Below, piece after piece: positions 13,701-24,075 of a stretch of DNA of 64,000 nt. Location: contig JAXDDX010000072.1 of NCBI GenBank assembly GCA_034670405.1, forward strand, positions 248,001 through 312,000. Reading direction: 5' to 3'. This DNA is from Hoplostethus atlanticus (Eukaryota > Chordata > Actinopteri > Trachichthyiformes > Trachichthyidae). Position 1 is the stretch's first letter, and each line of letters starts with the position of its first letter. A program made the position numbers and the translations under genes. The notes beneath the pieces were generated by a model. That model did no database searches, had not been told where the DNA came from, and saw only the letters and a program-made list of their open reading frames with translations.

Positions 13701-16700
13701 TATTCTACAGGTTAAGAAGATGACGTATACGATATACTACTAAGTTATCTTAAAAATGAATGTTTAGCAATATTTTGCTTTTTCTGTATTGTAAACAATT
13801 GCAGTCAATGGGAATTAGAGGATATTTGACCATCTTGTATCTTGTTTACAGTGTGACCAAACTTAGGTAAACAATGAATTTATTGTTTGTGAAAATCCTT
13901 GTGTTCTTCCCCTGGTGGTTAGTTACTATTTTGCTGAACAACCTACTTCTCAAATGGTGTTCTTACTCAGTTCATAGCCTGCTTATGGTCCTATAACCAG
14001 CTACTGGAAACTCTTATTTCATACCCAATTTCCAGACTTCTTCCTCTTTTTCCTCCTTCTCTACATCTTCTTCCTCCTTCCACCTTCCTTCTTTTTACCT
14101 TTTCTCCTCTCTTTTGTGCCTTTTTCCCCTTATAACTTGCACCCCCCATGATTGATTTGCAGTCCTACATATTATGTAACCTTTTACTTGGTTGACTTGT
14201 AATGCCTTTCTCTTGTGTACATGCAAATCAATACAAACACCCTGAGGGTCAGCTGTTGACTGCATTGTCTGAAAGCATTTTGCCAATCACAATGAAAAGG
14301 GAATGAATGCAAAAGTAAGAAAAAAAAAAGATATTACAGGCTAACAAAGTATTAGTGTAACTTCAGACACGGCAAATCTGACCTTTTAAAAGATGTGTAA
14401 TGTTTTGATTCTTAAAGTGTGTTTGTCCATATGCTTACTAACCATTAATCACTGTATGTACCAAATATTTTTAGTATTGGACAAATGGTAATTGAGTTTT
14501 GACCACTTCTGCATAGCCACGCACTTTGTCAATTTCATCTGTGAATGGCAGTCATATTGTTTATCTAATCAAAAGAAATTCTGAACATGACCGCAGCTCA
14601 TGTGTACCAAATTTTGTGGAAATTGCTTGGCCAATTATACAACTTTTTGCGATTAGTTGTGCCCCCTATTGGTTGGTTATAAAATGTCTTATATTCCCAT
14701 CCACCCACTTTTATGATGATTGGACCAATTGTTATTGAGTTATGACCATTTATCTTCTTAGCAGTTTGTCAAGTTCATAAATTAATGGTGACTATCCAAT
14801 TGGGCCCATTTATTAAAAAATATATAAAAATAAAATCTAAGTACCTTTAAACTGTATACTGAGTTTATTGTTGATAAGTCAAAACTGAAAAAGCCTTAGC
14901 GAAAAAGCGTTTAGCACTAGCACAGTGGACATGGGTGGTCCCAGTAGCAAAGATGTAGAGCACATCTGGCTGCATATGTATACCGTCACATATAAATCAC
15001 TTGGACTTGCTGTGGGATATACAGCCTGGAAAGTTTGACGTGTTATGATAGCCACCATCTACTTAATTGGGGTCACATTTGTTACCTAGTAACTGACCAC
15101 CATTTGATGTCTCCATCATGGGAAATTGCGAACACGTAGGAGGGGAAGAAGAAGAACAAAAAGAAAAAGAAAAAAGGGAGGGACAGTCACCCTTCATTCA
15201 AAAATCGGGCAATTTAATGTTGCCTTGCTTATTAGCAAACGCGCACACCTCATATAATATGATTCAAGACGTATTCTGGATCTTCGAGAGCCTCTCTTCA
15301 ATGCGGCGTACATCAAATCCACCAAGCAGCACTTATTTCAATAAAAACGTCAACTTTTAATATTGGTTCGCCTGTTATTCCCACAATTTCTTCCACCAAA
15401 ATACACGGAAGAGGGCGGTAGCGAGCTGTGTGAACCAACTCGGTAAATTGAGTTTTTATTTAAATAAGTGCTGGTTGGTGGACCATACGTATGCCGAATT
15501 GAAAGGTGGACCCTAGCTATTGGGTAAAGGTCTCCTATTTTATGAGGCATGTACCTTTAAGCCACATTAAACTGCCAGATTTTGAACGGCATTTAGCGTG
15601 AAGTTCTCTCCCTGCAAGAGATAAAGACACTTATCATCTGTCACCTATCGGGGTTAGAGAAACCCAAGCCTACGTCAAGGCACCTCACTGCCGGGCTCTG
15701 CTCTTTCTAACTCTCAGAGCAGTCTGGCCTTATAACATCATTATTACATATAATGTCTTGAAACACACATTTTTGAAACAGCCCTATTTCTCTGTAGTTT
15801 GACAGTCGTAAAGGAGGAGAGGAAGTGCCTTCTCAGCCTAGCCAATAGCTCGCCAATGTCCACTGCCGTGGGCCTCGTTTTGCTTAATAATAGTCGACCA
15901 ATAAAACCAATTCCCAGGCAACTTCAATGACATAATTATGTCGGTATCAGTGTTGAAAGGGAAGCTCGTGCGTAAAGACGTTCAAAAGAGGTTCGTTGGA
16001 AATGCCAATCCGCCCTGCCTCTAGAGAACCTGACAGCACACACAAACCGTCACCGCCGCTACTTCTGCAACGCCGTACGAACACTTTTAAGTTTTACATC
16101 CTAAGAAAATATTGAGAAGAGAATTCGTTCTCCTCCCCGTTAATCTCTGACTATCTTCGAATCTTCTGTCGACTCTACCCCCTCCCTCCTTCTCCTATAA
16201 TGCGTCCCTCCCGCAACTAGCCCCGATACGTCCTGTCCTCACTTGTGTGGCGAGAAAGTTACGCAGCATTTGGTTAAGAAATATGCCAATTGAATGTTGC
16301 CTTGCTTATCAGCTAGCGTACATACATGATAGAACATACTTTAAAACTATTTAGGAGTCATTGGGATCTACATCTCACTTCGGCATAGACCCAATACACC
16401 AAGCAGCGCTTATTTCGATAAAATTCCAACTTTTACAATTGTTCCGCCTTTTACTCCCACAAGCTTCTTCAACATAAATACACGGATGAGGGCGGTAGCG
16501 ACCTGTGTAAACTAATTCTAAAAGTTGAGATTTTAATGAAATAAAGTGCTGCTTGTTTAGTCAGAAGTAGTATGCCGATTTTACCAAAAAAACGTCACAA
16601 TTTGTAAAAGGTCACGTGTGATATTCGACCGGGTATGTATATTTGTCGAGAAGCTAAAGAGCATTAAACTGTCTGATTTTTTTAATAGAGTTTGGCGTAT

Positions 16701-16818
16701 ATCCTCGTCTCTATGCGAGAGAGAACGGAACGTATCGGGGCTATCCTGCTACATGCATGCAAATCAAGAATCATCAAACATGATGATTCTCTAACCTGGT
16801 CCCCGCCTTGTCCCCCAT
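846..16818 (-). CDS. arrb2: beta-arrestin-2, N-terminal part (coding exons 1-5)
   Basis: Adaptor that binds phosphorylated, active G-protein-coupled receptors, uncouples them from G proteins and links them to clathrin and MAPK signalling. Coding exons on the minus strand are 16818-16796, 3860-3830, 3253-3193, 2111-2067 and 1042-846. All have GT-AG borders and join in frame to residues 1-119. The start reads MGDKAGTR and exon 2 reads [10 protein letters not shown]. Also visible are the phosphate-sensing Lys pair (K11/K12), the GKRDFVDH strand with R26, and the finger loop around GREDLDVLG (65-73). The exon 2 and 3 sequence and the QHAHPF segment fit beta-arrestin-2 better than beta-arrestin-1 or the visual arrestins; this is judged from remembered family sequences. 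Intron 1 is about 12.9 kb and full of repeats. The next exon, expected to begin near the PQNLPCSV motif, is outside the window. Confidence 0.9.
3899..4332. mobile_element. Solo LTR of a retrotransposon
   Basis: A 434-base block that begins TGTGACGACC and ends GGTCGTGACA, a near-perfect terminal inverted repeat with TG...CA ends. It is flanked by a 5-base direct repeat CTGTG (3894-3898 and 4333-4337). Inside are a TATAAAA-like box near 3998 and an AATAAA near 4262 in the right order for an LTR read on the plus strand. There is no internal retroviral-type coding region, so it is a solo LTR left by recombination. It sits in arrb2 intron 1, 38 bases upstream of exon 2. Confidence 0.85.
4568..5818 (-). 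mobile_element. hAT DNA transposon, internally deleted
   Basis: A 1251-base element with 16-base terminal inverted repeats (TAGGGGTGGGCGGTAT) and a perfect 8-base target duplication CTGGGTCC at 4560-4567 and 5819-5826. The minus strand carries the N-terminal part of a ZBED-type transposase. Most of the catalytic domain is missing. The exact target duplication suggests a fairly recent insertion. It lies in arrb2 intron 1. Confidence 0.92.
5121..5591 (-). pseudogene. BED-finger part of hAT transposase, broken
   Basis: A 156-codon frame with a BED zinc finger: SIIWTWFGF, then CKQCRA, and HLKTKH completing C2H2 metal ligands, followed by [19 protein letters not shown] as in ZBED/Ac-like transposases. 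After QTGL the frame ends early. A neighbouring frame continues with [13 protein letters not shown], which is the expected family sequence, so a one-base frameshift lies near 5130. The catalytic DDE/RNase H region is deleted, so the element is not autonomous. Confidence 0.8.
5880..6055. mobile_element. Tc1-like element, right-end fragment
   Basis: This stretch matches the right end of the degraded Tc1-like element at 45030-45150. Both share GAGTTCTTTTAAAG, a CATACTGTAAA-like and a GTAGCTGCCTTTG block, CTTCAAAGTTAAAG, and an end of the form TTTCCATTATTTTGTCCACC...CTGTA. Only the end is present; there is no coding region. Confidence 0.6.
6340..6590. repeat. Polypyrimidine CTTCC-rich low-complexity tract
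   Basis: About 250 bases of almost pure C/T on the plus strand, with irregular CTTCC and TTTCC units. No coding capacity. It lies in arrb2 intron 1 and could form triplex or H-DNA, though that is only an inference from composition. Confidence 0.8.
7271..7290. repeat. Homopolymer C tract
   Basis: About twenty consecutive C residues in arrb2 intron 1, between a short CA-like and a CAAACAC stretch. The length is likely polymorphic and is error-prone in sequencing. Confidence 0.8.
8493..8537. repeat. (GA)n microsatellite
   Basis: About 45 bases of uninterrupted GA dinucleotide in arrb2 intron 1, followed about 210 bases later by a CA tract. Confidence 0.9.
8749..8798. repeat. (CA)n microsatellite
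   Basis: About 50 bases of pure AC/CA preceded by imperfect GCACGCAC. Open frames of Cys-Val or Thr-His repeats across it are artefacts. Confidence 0.92.
8946..9185. repeat. Dispersed teleost repeat (CACATTTATTTGTATAG type)
   Basis: Begins with reiterated AAATC and CACATTTATTTGTATAGC, then GGAAAAACTCCCAC, GAAACCTTGGGAGGGG and AGAGGGATCCCC. I recognise this as a very common short interspersed sequence of fish genomes. The class is not assigned here. Confidence 0.6.
10529..10784. repeat. Cluster of three (CA)n tracts
   Basis: CA tracts at about 10529-10572, 10637-10663 and 10752-10784 with short unique spacers. All four open frames here are dinucleotide artefacts. Confidence 0.9.
10990..11640 (+). 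repeat. Dispersed composite repeat with (ACT/TTC)n core, copy 1
   Basis: Matches 55310-55850 in the same orientation. Left flank: TTTGACAATGGCTCTGT, ACAAGCCACTAGATGGAG, then ACAATGTCCA and CCAGAGACT. The core is a degenerate TACTACTTCTGCTA triplet array. Right flank: CTTCTTAACACAGTATC, ATTAAATTGACTTTTT and TTTAACCTTTTCTAG. No transposase was seen. The long Thr/Ala or Leu frames are triplet artefacts. Confidence 0.8.
12640..12915 (+). mobile_element. LINE reverse-transcriptase 3' fragment
   Basis: Broken frames read [20 protein letters not shown] and later [13 protein letters not shown] and VELQKTDWI. These resemble the C-terminal part of fish non-LTR retrotransposon ORF2, where a conserved HWLP...RI..K..LVYK motif is followed by RT..G...F and W..LQ. 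Several frameshifts and stops make it a relic. Confidence 0.45.
13325..13680. repeat. CTAGCAACCAC minisatellite
   Basis: About 20 degenerate copies of a 15-20 base unit built on CCTAGCAACCACCTA. The reverse-complement unit (GGTTGCTAGGTG) occurs at 17510-17575 and 48650-48840, so the same satellite family lies at three places in both orientations. Confidence 0.75.
14390..14820. repeat. Internally duplicated dispersed repeat
   Basis: Two halves resemble one another: 14440-14560 (TTGGACAAATGGTAATTGAG, TTTGACCACTT, TTTGTCAATTTCAT) and 14690-14800 (TTGGACCAATTGTTATTGAG, TATGACCATTT, TTTGTCAAGTTCAT). I see no coding region or clear termini. It resembles a common fish repeat but I cannot name the class. 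Confidence 0.5.
15180..15625 (+). repeat. Palindromic dispersed family, copy A
   Basis: Contains CACCAAGCAGCACTTATTTC followed about 140 bases later by its near inverse AAATAAGTGCTGGTTGGTG, with a central GCCTGTTATTCCCACAA and AGGGCGGTAGCGA. It ends in ATGAGGCATGTACCTTTAAG and CATTAAACTG-CAGATTTT. Three further copies in the same orientation are at about 16262, 22318 and 23285. It lies in arrb2 intron 1. The short open frames within it are not coding. Confidence 0.75.
16262..16725 (+). repeat. Palindromic dispersed family, copy B
   Basis: Shares TGTTGCCTTGCTTAT, CACCAAGCAGCGCTTATTTC, GGGCGGTAGCGACCTGTGT, AATAAAGTGCTGCTTG and CATTAAACTGTCTGATTTTT with copy A. It ends about 70 bases from arrb2 coding exon 1, so it lies at the 5' edge of intron 1. 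Confidence 0.75.
16796..16818 (-). CDS. arrb2: arrb2 coding exon 1 (start codon exon)
   Basis: This 23-base coding segment starts with ATG at 16818-16816, encodes MGDKAGT plus two bases of an Arg codon, and ends at a GTTAG donor (16795-16791). It is too short to show up as an open frame of its own. The first base of exon 2 completes AGA, giving TR-VFKK as in vertebrate beta-arrestins. The promoter should lie just to the right; GC-rich sequence with several CpGs runs to about 17060. A 118-codon open frame on the opposite strand covers this exon and is taken as a shadow. Confidence 0.88.
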
Positions 16819-17280
16819 CTCCTCAGGGCCGCTGTGGACAGTGTTTCCAGTCAGTGCTGGTTCTGCTGGTTTTGCTGGTTCTGCTGGTCCAGTCCTGGCT
16901 TGATGCCTCTTCAGCGTATGCTTATGGATCTGTCAGTCCGTTTTCAGCAGCCAGAGGACATAAACCACGCCCACCTGATATGATAGACACCTCGTTTCAC
17001 CAAGCAGCTCCGCGGAAATTACGTCCGTCGTTTCAGCGACAGTGTTGATGACCCGTCCCCCATCCCCCCGGGAGCACCAATTAAAACATGGAAACTGACT
17101 TGCTTCAGCTGGAAAGGGTACAAAAGTTGAATTTATTAGAAAGATTTAATGTTTTAAAAGTATTTTAAATTGTTTTCCTGTGTGAAGTCTCCAAGTTCAA
17201 CAGTTGAAAGTTGATCCTGAGTGAAATAAAGTGTTATAAAAATTATCTAAATTACAAAATGTACTAAATGTACTTTTCAA

Positions 17281-17640
17281 TGTGCAAAAATCTTAATGCC
17301 AAACGTTATCTGACCATAATCCCATATTGCATGCAAAATAAAAGCAACTTTGTCAAATAAGTTTGTATGCAAAGGTTTTTTTCCCAGTATCAGGACAATG
17401 TATGTATATGTTCCTTTTTGAAATTTAGTCATGGCTGCATCAAATCAAATCGTGCCGTCAAATAAAATAGACTTCTCATCAAAATTGACTATGCAATGAT
17501 TTCATTATAGTTACTAGGTGGTGGCTAGTGATTACAAGTGGTTGTTAGGGTGTTATAAGGTGGTTGCCTGGTAGCAGTAGGAACAGTAGTAGTTGTAGTT
17601 GTAGTAGTAGTTGCAGCTTTCTCGTCAGGAAACGGCCATA
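17281..17640 (+). repeat. Dispersed repeat with GGTTGCTAGG satellite tail, copy 1
   Basis: Matches 48400-48840 in the same orientation: CATGCAAAATAAAAGCAACT, GTATGCAAAGGTTT, TTTGAAATTTAGTCAT, AATCGTGCCGTCAAA and CTATGCAATGA, followed by ACTAGGTGGT units. No coding region. It lies between arrb2 and mtmr1. Confidence 0.75.
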
Positions 17641-18059
17641 AGCATCACCTGAAGTGGATGGTAATGACTAATTTTAAATCATTTTGATACTGTAAATAGT
17701 TTGTAGTTTATTTTGAAACAAAATGGCGTTATTTTCTTTAGTTGTGATTAACGGTAACGCTAAGAAAGTTGCAGTCCCACAAAACAGCTCCAGTGACTTA
17801 TTTCCGGTTTGAATTCGTCTCACAATGCTGACTAAAAGAAGGCACGGTAGCACATTCCATCTCATTGATATTTCTTCAAAGGTCAACAATTATTCAACTT
17901 CAGTGAGTGATAATTAGTGAGCCAACACTGTACACATGTATTTAAGTTGAATGTTTTCTATGTTCATAGTGAAATTGATTTATTTTAAAAATCAGTTAAA
18001 GCTGTTATTCAATGCAATACATCAAAAGCCAATTTTCAATGCTGTATCAATATGTGATA

Positions 18060-18680
18060 CAATTTGTTGATTTCCCATGTCCCCCATTAAAAATTTCCAA
18101 GATTTGCCACCGGACCATTTACCTATACTTATCTCACTTAGCATGCAAGTACAACCTGTTACCAGGGAAAAACAGTATAAAATGGCAGACTGGCAAACAT
18201 TCAAATCTGTAGCAGCCAACAAAAGTGCATACTTGATGCCCTGCAATCCAGATGCCTCATCTTTGGATCAAAGAGCAATTCAAATGGGTCAAATTCTACT
18301 GAGAAGCAAGAGGGCGCCCAAGGAAGTGCAGGAATCTCCCATGATTTCTTCTCCAATTGATCCAACTGAAAACTAGGGAGACAAGTCATGAAAACAAGAT
18401 GTGGAAATAAAACCAACCAAATACAGTTTTTTTAAAAGTGAAAATCCACAGAGAGAAAACATGGAACAAGTTCTACTCACACCTCAATAAAGACCTGAAT
18501 CCAAAAACCTTCTGGCATAAAACTCACATGATTAATGGAAAAATAAAAAATCTCAATTCTCAGAAAATGGGAAATAGTGGAAGATGGCATTCAGTTCCTC
18601 TCCTGCCCCCATGATCCAGTGTTTCATGCTGAATGGAAAGACATTATAGATCTATAGATAGGTCTCCATTCTCACCCATC
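18060..18680 (+). mobile_element. LINE remnant, endonuclease end and linker
   Basis: Reads DLPPDHLPILISL (the closing DHLPI motif of an APE-type endonuclease), then KMADWQTFKS. After a frameshift it reads REKTWNKFYSHLNKDLNPKTFW and HMINGKIKNL, as in the linker between endonuclease and reverse transcriptase of Jockey/CR1-like elements. Frames are interrupted. It lies in the arrb2-mtmr1 intergenic region. Confidence 0.5.
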
Positions 18681-19019
18681 TCCTCATAGGCCTAACGCAC
18701 AAACCCGACCACCTACTGATCCAACTTCAGCTTAATTTGGCCAAAATGTAGGCTAAAACACCAGGTGAAGACAAAGTTGATAATATATTTGTCAAAAAAG
18801 CATCCAAAGATGATCTGTCTCACGTTTTACAACATATGCCTCTACACTGGGTATTTTCCAAAGCCCTGGAAGACGCAGTTGTCGTCATAATTTCAAAATA
18901 AAAAAATACAGACCCTTAATATTCATGACAATAGCTAGTCTTCAAGAATAGATAATATGTTGAGAGGACATACAAAGAAGTTTTAACAACAAAAGAGGGC
19001 ATTGGCTGTCTTCTTTGAC

Positions 19020-19195
19020 CAGTGGTGTAAAATCCAGGTCCAGAAAGTAAAAAGACTTGCCAGGGTTTAATTAGATTTTCTAATTAGTTCTACTACAGCA
19101 TGGGGAGGGGCTGATAATTGCGATCACCTGGTTAAGAGCACAGGTGGAGAAAAATCCTGGCAGGACTTTTATTTTCTGGCAAATGCCTTTGATAA
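19020..19195. mobile_element. Possible hAT-like MITE
   Basis: The left end CAGTGGTGTAAAATCCAGGT and AGAAAGTAAAA are partly mirrored by AATCCTGGCAGGACTTTTATTTTCTGG on the right. No exact target duplication could be fixed, so the boundaries are approximate. Confidence 0.35.
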
Positions 19196-19279
19196 AAACG
19201 TGGCTTATGTACAGGCTTCAAGACAGCAATTCGAAGTTACCCCAACTCTCCACGAGAGGGAGCTAGTGGTTAAAGTAGG

Positions 19280-19400
19280 GACCTGCACCTCCAGCAGTCT
19301 GTCCTGAAGGAGGGGTCCCCCAGGGTTCAGCACTTGGCCCACTTCTGTGTTGGGTTTATATTTCAGACATCTGTTATCCACATCCCAGAGAGAGGCGTCA
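19280..19400 (+). mobile_element. LINE reverse-transcriptase motif fragment
   Basis: One frame reads PEGGVPQGSALGPLL followed by VYISDI, the conserved GVPQGS.LGPLLF..YIND block of non-LTR reverse transcriptases. About 35 codons survive. The neighbouring 18060-18680 LINE piece may belong to the same element. Confidence 0.6.
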
Positions 19401-20339
19401 CTGTTCTTTTATATTCTTTTAAATTTCCTCTTCATTGACTTTTCCTTTTTTATTTCTTTTTTTTGTCTACGTTCACATTTAAATGAATTATCAATAAAAA
19501 AAAAATTAAATAACATTTTGGCGACGCGGAAACTGCTGGAAGCTTAAACAGGAAGACCACCCCCGCCTGCCTTAATCCTGATCCACCCAACTAGCCACCA
19601 CCGTCAAGAGACACAAGATTCTGACCTTGACCCTTGGCCTTGATGTCTGATGAAGGCCTTCTTGGCCGAAACAACATGTTTTTAATATTAGTTAAATGTT
19701 TGTTTTAATGAAGAGAGTTTATCCCTATTCATTAGTGACCAATTTGAAGGATGGGTGGACGGATGGCTGGAAATGCATATCTTGTAATCCCACTGGTCAC
19801 CTGTGGGGGCGGTTTAAAGCCTCAGCTTCCTCCAGTAAACAAAAGTAAACAAACCCTTTATCATTGTGACAGGAAGGAGCACCAGTATGTGTGTGTGTGT
19901 TAATACAATCCTGAACTCCAGCAGCCTCTCCTCTCCAGAAGGACTCTTGTTCCCTCAGTAGGGCCTGTCAGGGGCCGCCTCCTACAAGGCTGCCAACGGC
20001 ACGCCTCTTTCCGCACGGAGCATGGATGAGCACTTTACATGGTAGCGCGGAGCCAATGAAATCTAACAAACTCCAAAACATCTCCAATCTTGCAAATTCC
20101 TAAGGTTTGCAACATTACATACTGTAGTTTTAGGTAGACACAAATCTTGCCTTTGATTTATTTTTGTGTTAGAAACATCATCACTAATAAATAAAGCTAT
20201 TTGAAGGCATGGAAGCTGCAGCTGGCTAGCTAGCTAACCTAGTAGCTACAATTTTGGGAGAAGTGCTAATAATTTACATGATTTCTTCTTAAAAATAATG
20301 TTGTATCCCTAACTATGGTGAAGATGAGAACACATACTT

Positions 20340-20455
20340 GTGATGCCCTGTAATGCTGGTCCTGCATTGGCTTCCTGTCAGGCATCTAGCATTGTCTAGC
20401 ATTCTTTAGGCTACCTGGCAACTACCTACTCTTGCTTGGCTTCCTGGGAGGCTTA
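20340..20455 (-). repeat. Dispersed repeat (GGCAGCC/CCAGGAAGCC), copy 1
   Basis: It is the reverse complement of 59787-59865 with about 90 percent identity by eye: GGCATCTAGCATTGTCTAG, TTTAGGCT-CCTGGCA and GCTTGGCTTCCTGGGAGGC. It is interrupted at its end by the element at 20456. Confidence 0.75.
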
Positions 20456-21432
20456 GGCCCAATCCAATACAGCCCTTGCCCCTACCACTTAGCCCTACCC
20501 TCTGTTTTGCGCGTTCACATGTAGGGGTAGGGTGTCCCGATTCTTGTTGGGATAAAGGGGTAGGGCGAAGTGCTAGGGCTACATGGCCCTCCAAACCGAG
20601 GTTTCTCAGAGGCACACTCAAAACCGAGTGTTATGAGAAATTTCCGGCAATAATCGGCAAGATGGTGGCGAACGCACAAGCAACAAAAGAAAACCACAAA
20701 TGTAGTATTTTAATAAAGATTTAAAAATGATGATAACCATCGTATTATCTTAGTTTAATGTCGTTTCAATGTATTATAGACCTTTTCTTTATAACAAGCA
20801 TAACAAAAAAATCACTAGTATGCTGATGTCACTAGCTAGCTAGCTAACGTTACAACATTGTTTTAAGGCTGATTTGTGCATGACAGTCCCGCATTTTGAC
20901 ATATTTCCATGTCGCATTTCCCTCCTTTGATATGATGCCCGAAACATAACTAAAGTTAAGCAGCGAAGTTGCTGCACTTGTTACCGCTCCTCTAATATTA
21001 GTGCAGACTGGCAGGGTAGGAGCACGGGTTGCTAGCCTCCAGAGCACCGCTATTCTGTCATGAAGTGTTCTGGTAATGAAGCAGTGTTCTTTTTTATTTG
21101 ATGACTTGTTTGATCGATTGATAGTGTTAAACTTATAAGTTGTGAATGAATCACGAGCGTCCATGCTTTTCTATCTCCATCAGATAAATGGCAAATGTCA
21201 TTGTGATACCATTACTGCCATAGTAATGTCATGCAACAAACTTGTCGCGTCTGTTTACGTAAACGCCATCAACGACTACTGATGACGTATCAGGGTCTTG
21301 AAGGGTTGTCCCATTTCATAGGGGAAGATTTCAACCAATACCCCTTGTAACTCTGTTCCGAGGGGCAAGGCGAAAAGCGAGGGGCACTCGAAAAAGAGGG
21401 GTAGGGGTAAAAATAAGAAATGGGATTGGGCC
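20456..21432. mobile_element. PIF/Harbinger-like non-autonomous element
   Basis: A 977-base block starting GGCCCAATCC and ending GGATTGGGCC, flanked by TTA on both sides (20453-20455, 21433-21435). Subterminal CCCCTACC/GGGGTAGG stretches are also inverted. The TTA duplication and GG-rich ends fit PIF/Harbinger. No transposase frame is present; the interior is AT-rich with a GCTAGCTAGCTAAC run near 20833. Confidence 0.7.
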
Positions 21433-21879
21433 TTAATGTGTCATTCTGCTGCCCAATAGACTGCTAGTATTGTTTAGCAACCAGTAGCTAGTATCACTTT
21501 ATACCTGCTGCCTTTGAGGAGTCAATTCTGAAATGTATTCTGGTAGGCCAATGTTACTTTGTTACCAAATTGTTAACACTCTAGTGTGTGCTCTCATATA
21601 GGGATAGGCCTATAACATTATTTTTTAGGAGGAAATCATGTAAATTATCAGTACTTTTCCCAACACTTTAGGTACTAGGATATACATGTCTTCAAATCAA
21701 GTGTAGTTTTGTAAATGAAAATGAAAATGCAACATTTGTGGCTGTAACCTTGCTAACCTTTGGAATTTGCACGGTTTGAGACGTTTTGGAGTTTATCTGT
21801 CACAAGAAAGCATTTCTTTCATTGGCTAGGAACTACCACGTGGTGCAGCATGTTCATCACTTGGTTGGCTCAGTGCAGA

Positions 21880-22076
21880 AAGAAGCGTGCTGACGATTGG
21901 CAGGAGGCCTTGTAGGATGTGGGCGCCTGACAGGTCGTACTGTGGGAAAGAAAGTACCTCGGGCTCCTCTCCATCACTCCAACACTCCCAGTAGGTCCAC
22001 CCTCATCTTGTCTACATCACCGGAGAGGAAACCGTTTCTCCTCCGGTAGCACAGGAAGGAAACGTTTATCTGGCAG
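21880..22076 (+). promoter_or_regulatory. mtmr1: mtmr1 promoter-proximal region and 5' UTR
   Basis: Sequence directly upstream of the mtmr1 start. It contains an inverted CCAAT box (ATTGG, 21896-21900) and a CT-rich stretch around 21960-22020, with no TATA box at a convincing place. The ATG at 22077 follows GGCAG and is followed by G, a usable start context. The transcription start cannot be fixed from sequence alone. Confidence 0.4.
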
Positions 22077-23986
22077 ATGGAGAAACAGACCGGAGTCGGC
22101 GGGGCGGTGGACGGAGCAGGGCCGAGCAGGAAGCTCCGGATCCCGGCAACCTGCGGACCAGCCAGCGGCGAAACCCTGGACAGGTGAGTAGATATTAAAG
22201 ACAGTATACTGTGTTATCAGACTGGTGAGTATTATCACAGGTTGCTAAGTCGCAATAACGTTACTTCCAGTCCTCTCTTGTATTGATACAACATCACACC
22301 AAACTTAGTTCAAAAACCTGTCAATTTGAAGTTATCTTGCTTCCCGGCAAATTTGCATATCCCATAAAATATTATCGTAGACTTTCTTAAATCACTGGGA
22401 TCCTCTCTTCATTTCGGCATAGATATAATGTACCAAATAGCACTTAATTTAATAAAATGCCAATTTTTAGAAGTCCGTCGCCTGTTATTCTCAATCTAAC
22501 GTTAACGTTAACCTAAACCTACATCGGCGAACCAGCTATTATAGTTGAAATTGTATTTAAACAACATTACATATCCATATATAATATCCATAAAATGTGC
22601 CGACATTTTATACGCCTCCTAACGGTTCAGAAAAGGCACTGAGACATGTTTAATGAGTTGCGTATCTTTACAGATAAGCGAGGCCACATCAAATAGCCAG
22701 ATTTTTGTAATGGAATTTGGAGTAACGGTCTCTCATTACAGACAGAATGACACATATTGGGCTGGACGGCTATACTATCAGACTGGCGAATAAATATTAA
22801 CACAGTATACAATGTTATGATAGTGGTGAATATATTATAAGACAGGCTGCTATGCTATAAGTAAAAACCACGCCTGTGTTTATGTACAACGTTATGTTTC
22901 CCGTTAACCAATTTCAAGCGAACTTGTGAATTGTCGTAAAAATACAATGTGAAAGTCTTCGTGTACATAGGAAGCAACTATATCCGGAACGCATCCATCT
23001 TTACGCCAAATATTAAACAACAAATGCTTTTCCTGTTGCTATTTCATCACATCATTTATTTATCGACAAAAACACGTTTCCGCCCAAGCGACTCTAACCC
23101 CTAAACCTTTTTGCCATAGTGAGAAAATCTAACGTATACGTAAGCGTCTCAATTCAGCCTCTCTAATAATTCATCATACTTAACATAAAACCAGATAGTG
23201 TATTTGTATTAGTGCAGCTGGCTGGGCGGTGTCAACAGACTGTCTAGCTCCGATACGTGCCGTTCTCTCCTAAGAGATCTTCGTGCCAAACTCAATTCAA
23301 TAATCGGGCAATTCAATGCCGATTTGCTTATCGGTAAACGTATGCGCGTAGAACATAACATTTTACGTCTTTTTAATTATTAGGTTCCACTCTTCAGTTC
23401 GGCCTATATCCATTGCACCAAACGCCATGGTTTTAAATAAAGTTTCAACTTTTAGAACTGGGTCGCCTGTTATTTCCACAACCCCGGTCCACCAAAATAC
23501 AGGGGGTAGCGAGCACTGTGAAACACTTCTAAAAGCTGAGATTTTATTCAAATAAAGTGTTGCTTGAACGCCGATTTTACCAGAAGACCATAAGATTCGC
23601 AAATGGTCTCGTGCCATATTTCATGAGGTATGTACCTTTGCCGAATAGCAAAACAAAAATAAAGATGTTCATGTGTAATCTCTCACTCTGGAGCGTGAAC
23701 GTGCTTGTGTCAACCTAATTAGGGCATCCGGTCACGCCTTTCAAAATAAAAGTCAAATGTAATGTTTTTTGACTAATACTAAGTACCAAATTAATTTAAG
23801 AGGAACTCTTGTTTTTCTCTCTCTCTCTTTCTGTCTGTCTCTCCAGTCCATCAGGTTCTCATGTAGAGTGGTGTAAACAGCTGATAGCAGCTACCATCTC
23901 AAGTCAGATCTCAGGATCAGTTCCCCCTGACACCGCCACCAGGGACGGAAAGGTAACTGACTAAACACACAAGCATTCACACCCCG

Positions 23987-24075
<89 letters not shown>

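Noticed and set aside
16692..17048. 118-codon plus-strand frame resembling a small secreted peptide (hydrophobic Leu/Val segment, basic tail)
   Set aside because: It lies opposite arrb2 coding exon 1 and its 5' flank. The hydrophobic stretch comes from CTGGTT reiteration and the start lies in repeat copy B.
18012..18416. Overlapping frames on both strands that could be a new gene
   Set aside because: The plus-strand frame has a LINE endonuclease end motif and the others are shadows.
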